Of a stretch of DNA of 64,000 bases, positions 62,370 through 64,000 are shown in pieces. The DNA is from Lytechinus pictus (lineage: Eukaryota; Echinodermata; Echinoidea; Temnopleuroida; Toxopneustidae). The stretch covers positions 21,043,103-21,107,102 of the forward strand of contig NC_087254.1 of assembly GCF_037042905.1 (NCBI RefSeq), read 5' to 3'. A program made the position numbers and the translations under genes. The first letter of the stretch is position 1; every line of letters begins with the position of its first letter. The notes beneath the pieces are model-generated. The model worked only from the letters and a program-made list of their open reading frames with translations, was not told the DNA's origin and searched no databases.

Positions 62370-63900
62370 TGTGCCTAAGTTAACGACCAAAACTTATTTG
62401 CCTGTGGCTGCTCACCTGCTTGTTTGTTGCATGTTCACATGATTTTGATTGCTAACTTTAGTCCATATCAAAATTACGGCAAAGCCAAGCGAAGCGATGT
62501 CTGACTCAGAATTTGAATGATGACATCGAGATCGAAACCAAAATACTTTTTAAATACAGCCTTCCCGATAGCAGAAAAACTGGGGGAATATTGACCTTGA
62601 TATGTGAATGAGGGACTTGCTATTGCTATGACATTCACAAATAATTTACTGCTGGGAAATGTGGTATGAAACTGCATTAGCGCCGAGCCTTTTAAACTGT
62701 TTTAGCTGTACAGTGCCCGTTAAAGCCAGGCAGTAGTGGCAGTAGACTACTAGGATCTACTGAAGATTGTTAAGAAGTTGTGATGGTGTTTGTTTTTAAA
62801 AATCATGAAAATTGAAAATGAAATAAATTAGCCATCATGGAGCTGAGCTAAACTTGTTTATGTGCACAATATGATTAAATATAAATGAATACAAATATCC
62901 CTGAATTTAATACTTTGGCAATGATTTTTTTTTAATAAAGAGGTGTTTATTTTTCAGATACTTGCAATTTGCACCATGACACAAACCTATGCTCAATGTC
63001 TTCAAAGCAAATAAGTGTTAGATGGTTATTTCAAATGTCATTTTCTAATTTTGTTTCAGCTGTTTTACATTTCTGTTCAGTCTAGTCTTTATTTCAGTTG
63101 TCATTCATCCATTTCCACTCTGAATGCATATTTTTTCTGTTTTTTCCCTTTTGTCATCTTTATTCCTTTTCTATTCAGGTGTTCCAAATCATTCCATCCC
63201 TCACCTGATTCCTTAGTTTCTATTCTCATTATTACATAATCACCCAAACATCTTTATCATCTTCATCTCCTTATTCCTTATTGGTTTATAAATTGGGTTG
63301 TTACAGTTAAGTTTGATCCTTTTATTCTCTGTATTTTGATTGGTTGTTATTCCTAATGTAATATTTACATGTAAATTGTTCAAAGATCTTGAATTTAGCT
63401 GGGGCAAAGTAGTCCAGAGATTAAATCAGTACACTACCAGACTTCTGTTCAGACTACTCAGTTAATTTGCGCCTTCTTCTAGTTTCACTTCTTTCCCCCT
63501 ATGCTCGATTGATTGATGATACGAGTAATGAGTTGCAGCTTAGAACTTTATAATTTCTACCCCTGAACTCATGTATAATTCATGCACCTTACATGTACAT
63601 TAGCTCAAGTAAAAAAAATCACTTGAAGTTGAAGATTTCTTTTGCTAGAAGTTAGCTTTGGCTTTATACATTTCTCATTTTTTCTATGCTAATCAATTAC
63701 CAAACTACAGAATATTGTGCAGCTTTCTGTATTCTACTGATTCTAATTTACTTAAAGATTATTTTCTCTTTTTTTAGCTTGATTGACTTAGCATTTCATT
63801 TGCAAATATGCAGTTTTAAGGAAAATGGTGCTGTAGTCAAATTTTCATAATGTTTTTAATTTATGTAATTATGTTATCTGTTTTGATTTGACCTTTTCAG
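62370..63900. other. 5' region or first intron of PRPF31
   Basis: A splice acceptor (TGACCTTTTCAG) ends at 63,900, so an untranslated first exon lies upstream. I cannot place it. The remainder is T-rich sequence without recognised repeats. Confidence 0.45.
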
Positions 63901-64000
63901 TGACTTAAGGTAGGCAAGATGTCTCTGGCTGATGAACTCTTGGCTGATTTGGAGGAGATAGCTGAAGAAGGCAATATAGTTGATGGTGATGACAATCAAG
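63901..64000 (+). CDS. PRPF31: PRPF31, first coding exon (cut by window edge)
   Basis: ATG at 63,919 opens MSLADELLADLEEIAEEGNI, then VDGDDNQ at the window edge. The first twelve residues match the conserved start of PRPF31, the U4/U6 snRNP protein that bridges the U4 15.5K-bound stem and the U4/U6.U5 tri-snRNP in pre-mRNA splicing. The exon begins right after TTTTCAG at 63,900, leaving 18 nt of 5' UTR in it, so an upstream noncoding exon is expected. The gene is divergent from Rac, with about 14.8 kb between the start codons. Only 27 codons are visible, so intactness further on is unknown. Confidence 0.9.

Overview
This is animal nuclear DNA, most likely from a marine deuterostome and plausibly an echinoderm. 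The grounds are small exons with GT/AG splice sites in long AT-rich introns, frequent TACATGTA motifs, many palindromic MITEs, tRNA-derived SINEs and degraded non-LTR retrotransposons. The phylum is an inference and the species cannot be read from the window. No prokaryotic or viral gene organisation is seen. Almost all long reading frames are chance frames in repeats. The real coding DNA is a Rac-family small GTPase locus on the minus strand and the first coding exon of PRPF31 on the plus strand at the right edge.

The Rac locus runs right to left. Exon 1 (49,079-49,045) is followed by a compact set of exons 2, 3, 4+5 and 6 (37,947-33,409, copy B). A second complete set of exons 2 to 6 follows further downstream (27,674-11,853, copy A). 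The two sets lie in a direct tandem segmental duplication: block B is about 28.8-38.7 kb and block A about 10.9-28.1 kb. The duplicated segment begins inside intron 1, so the promoter and exon 1 were not copied and no second exon 1 is visible. Copy B with exon 1 predicts a 194-residue Rac. Copy A with the same exon 1 would give 195 residues. All exon phases match, so transcripts could switch from B to A exons at any junction and stay in frame. Exons 2 and 3 encode identical protein in both copies. Exon 4+5 differs at 10 residues with only 2 silent differences.

Block A is larger than B mainly because of later insertions. These include a foldback element beside exon 6A, a 788-bp palindrome 32 bp from the exon 4+5A splice donor, a nest of about 6 kb in intron 3, a degraded LINE, and a minisatellite of about 1.8 kb whose unit is the 3' end of exon 2 plus its splice donor. 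Block B carries its own insertions: a SINE, a short hAT-like MITE and about 3.4 kb of extra 3' sequence.

The left 10.8 kb lies beyond the Rac 3' end and is gene-free. It holds two abutting TTAA-flanked MITEs, a 3.3-kb hAT-like element with a perfect 8-bp target duplication that encloses an array of CpG-rich hubs, and two further inverted-repeat elements. The 49-63.9 kb stretch lies between the divergent Rac and PRPF31 genes. It contains more nested MITEs and hAT-like elements, tetranucleotide repeats, a tRNA-headed SINE and a few CpG-richer patches that may be promoters. Several insertions are supported by target duplications or by uninterrupted copies elsewhere in the window, so their relative order can be read.
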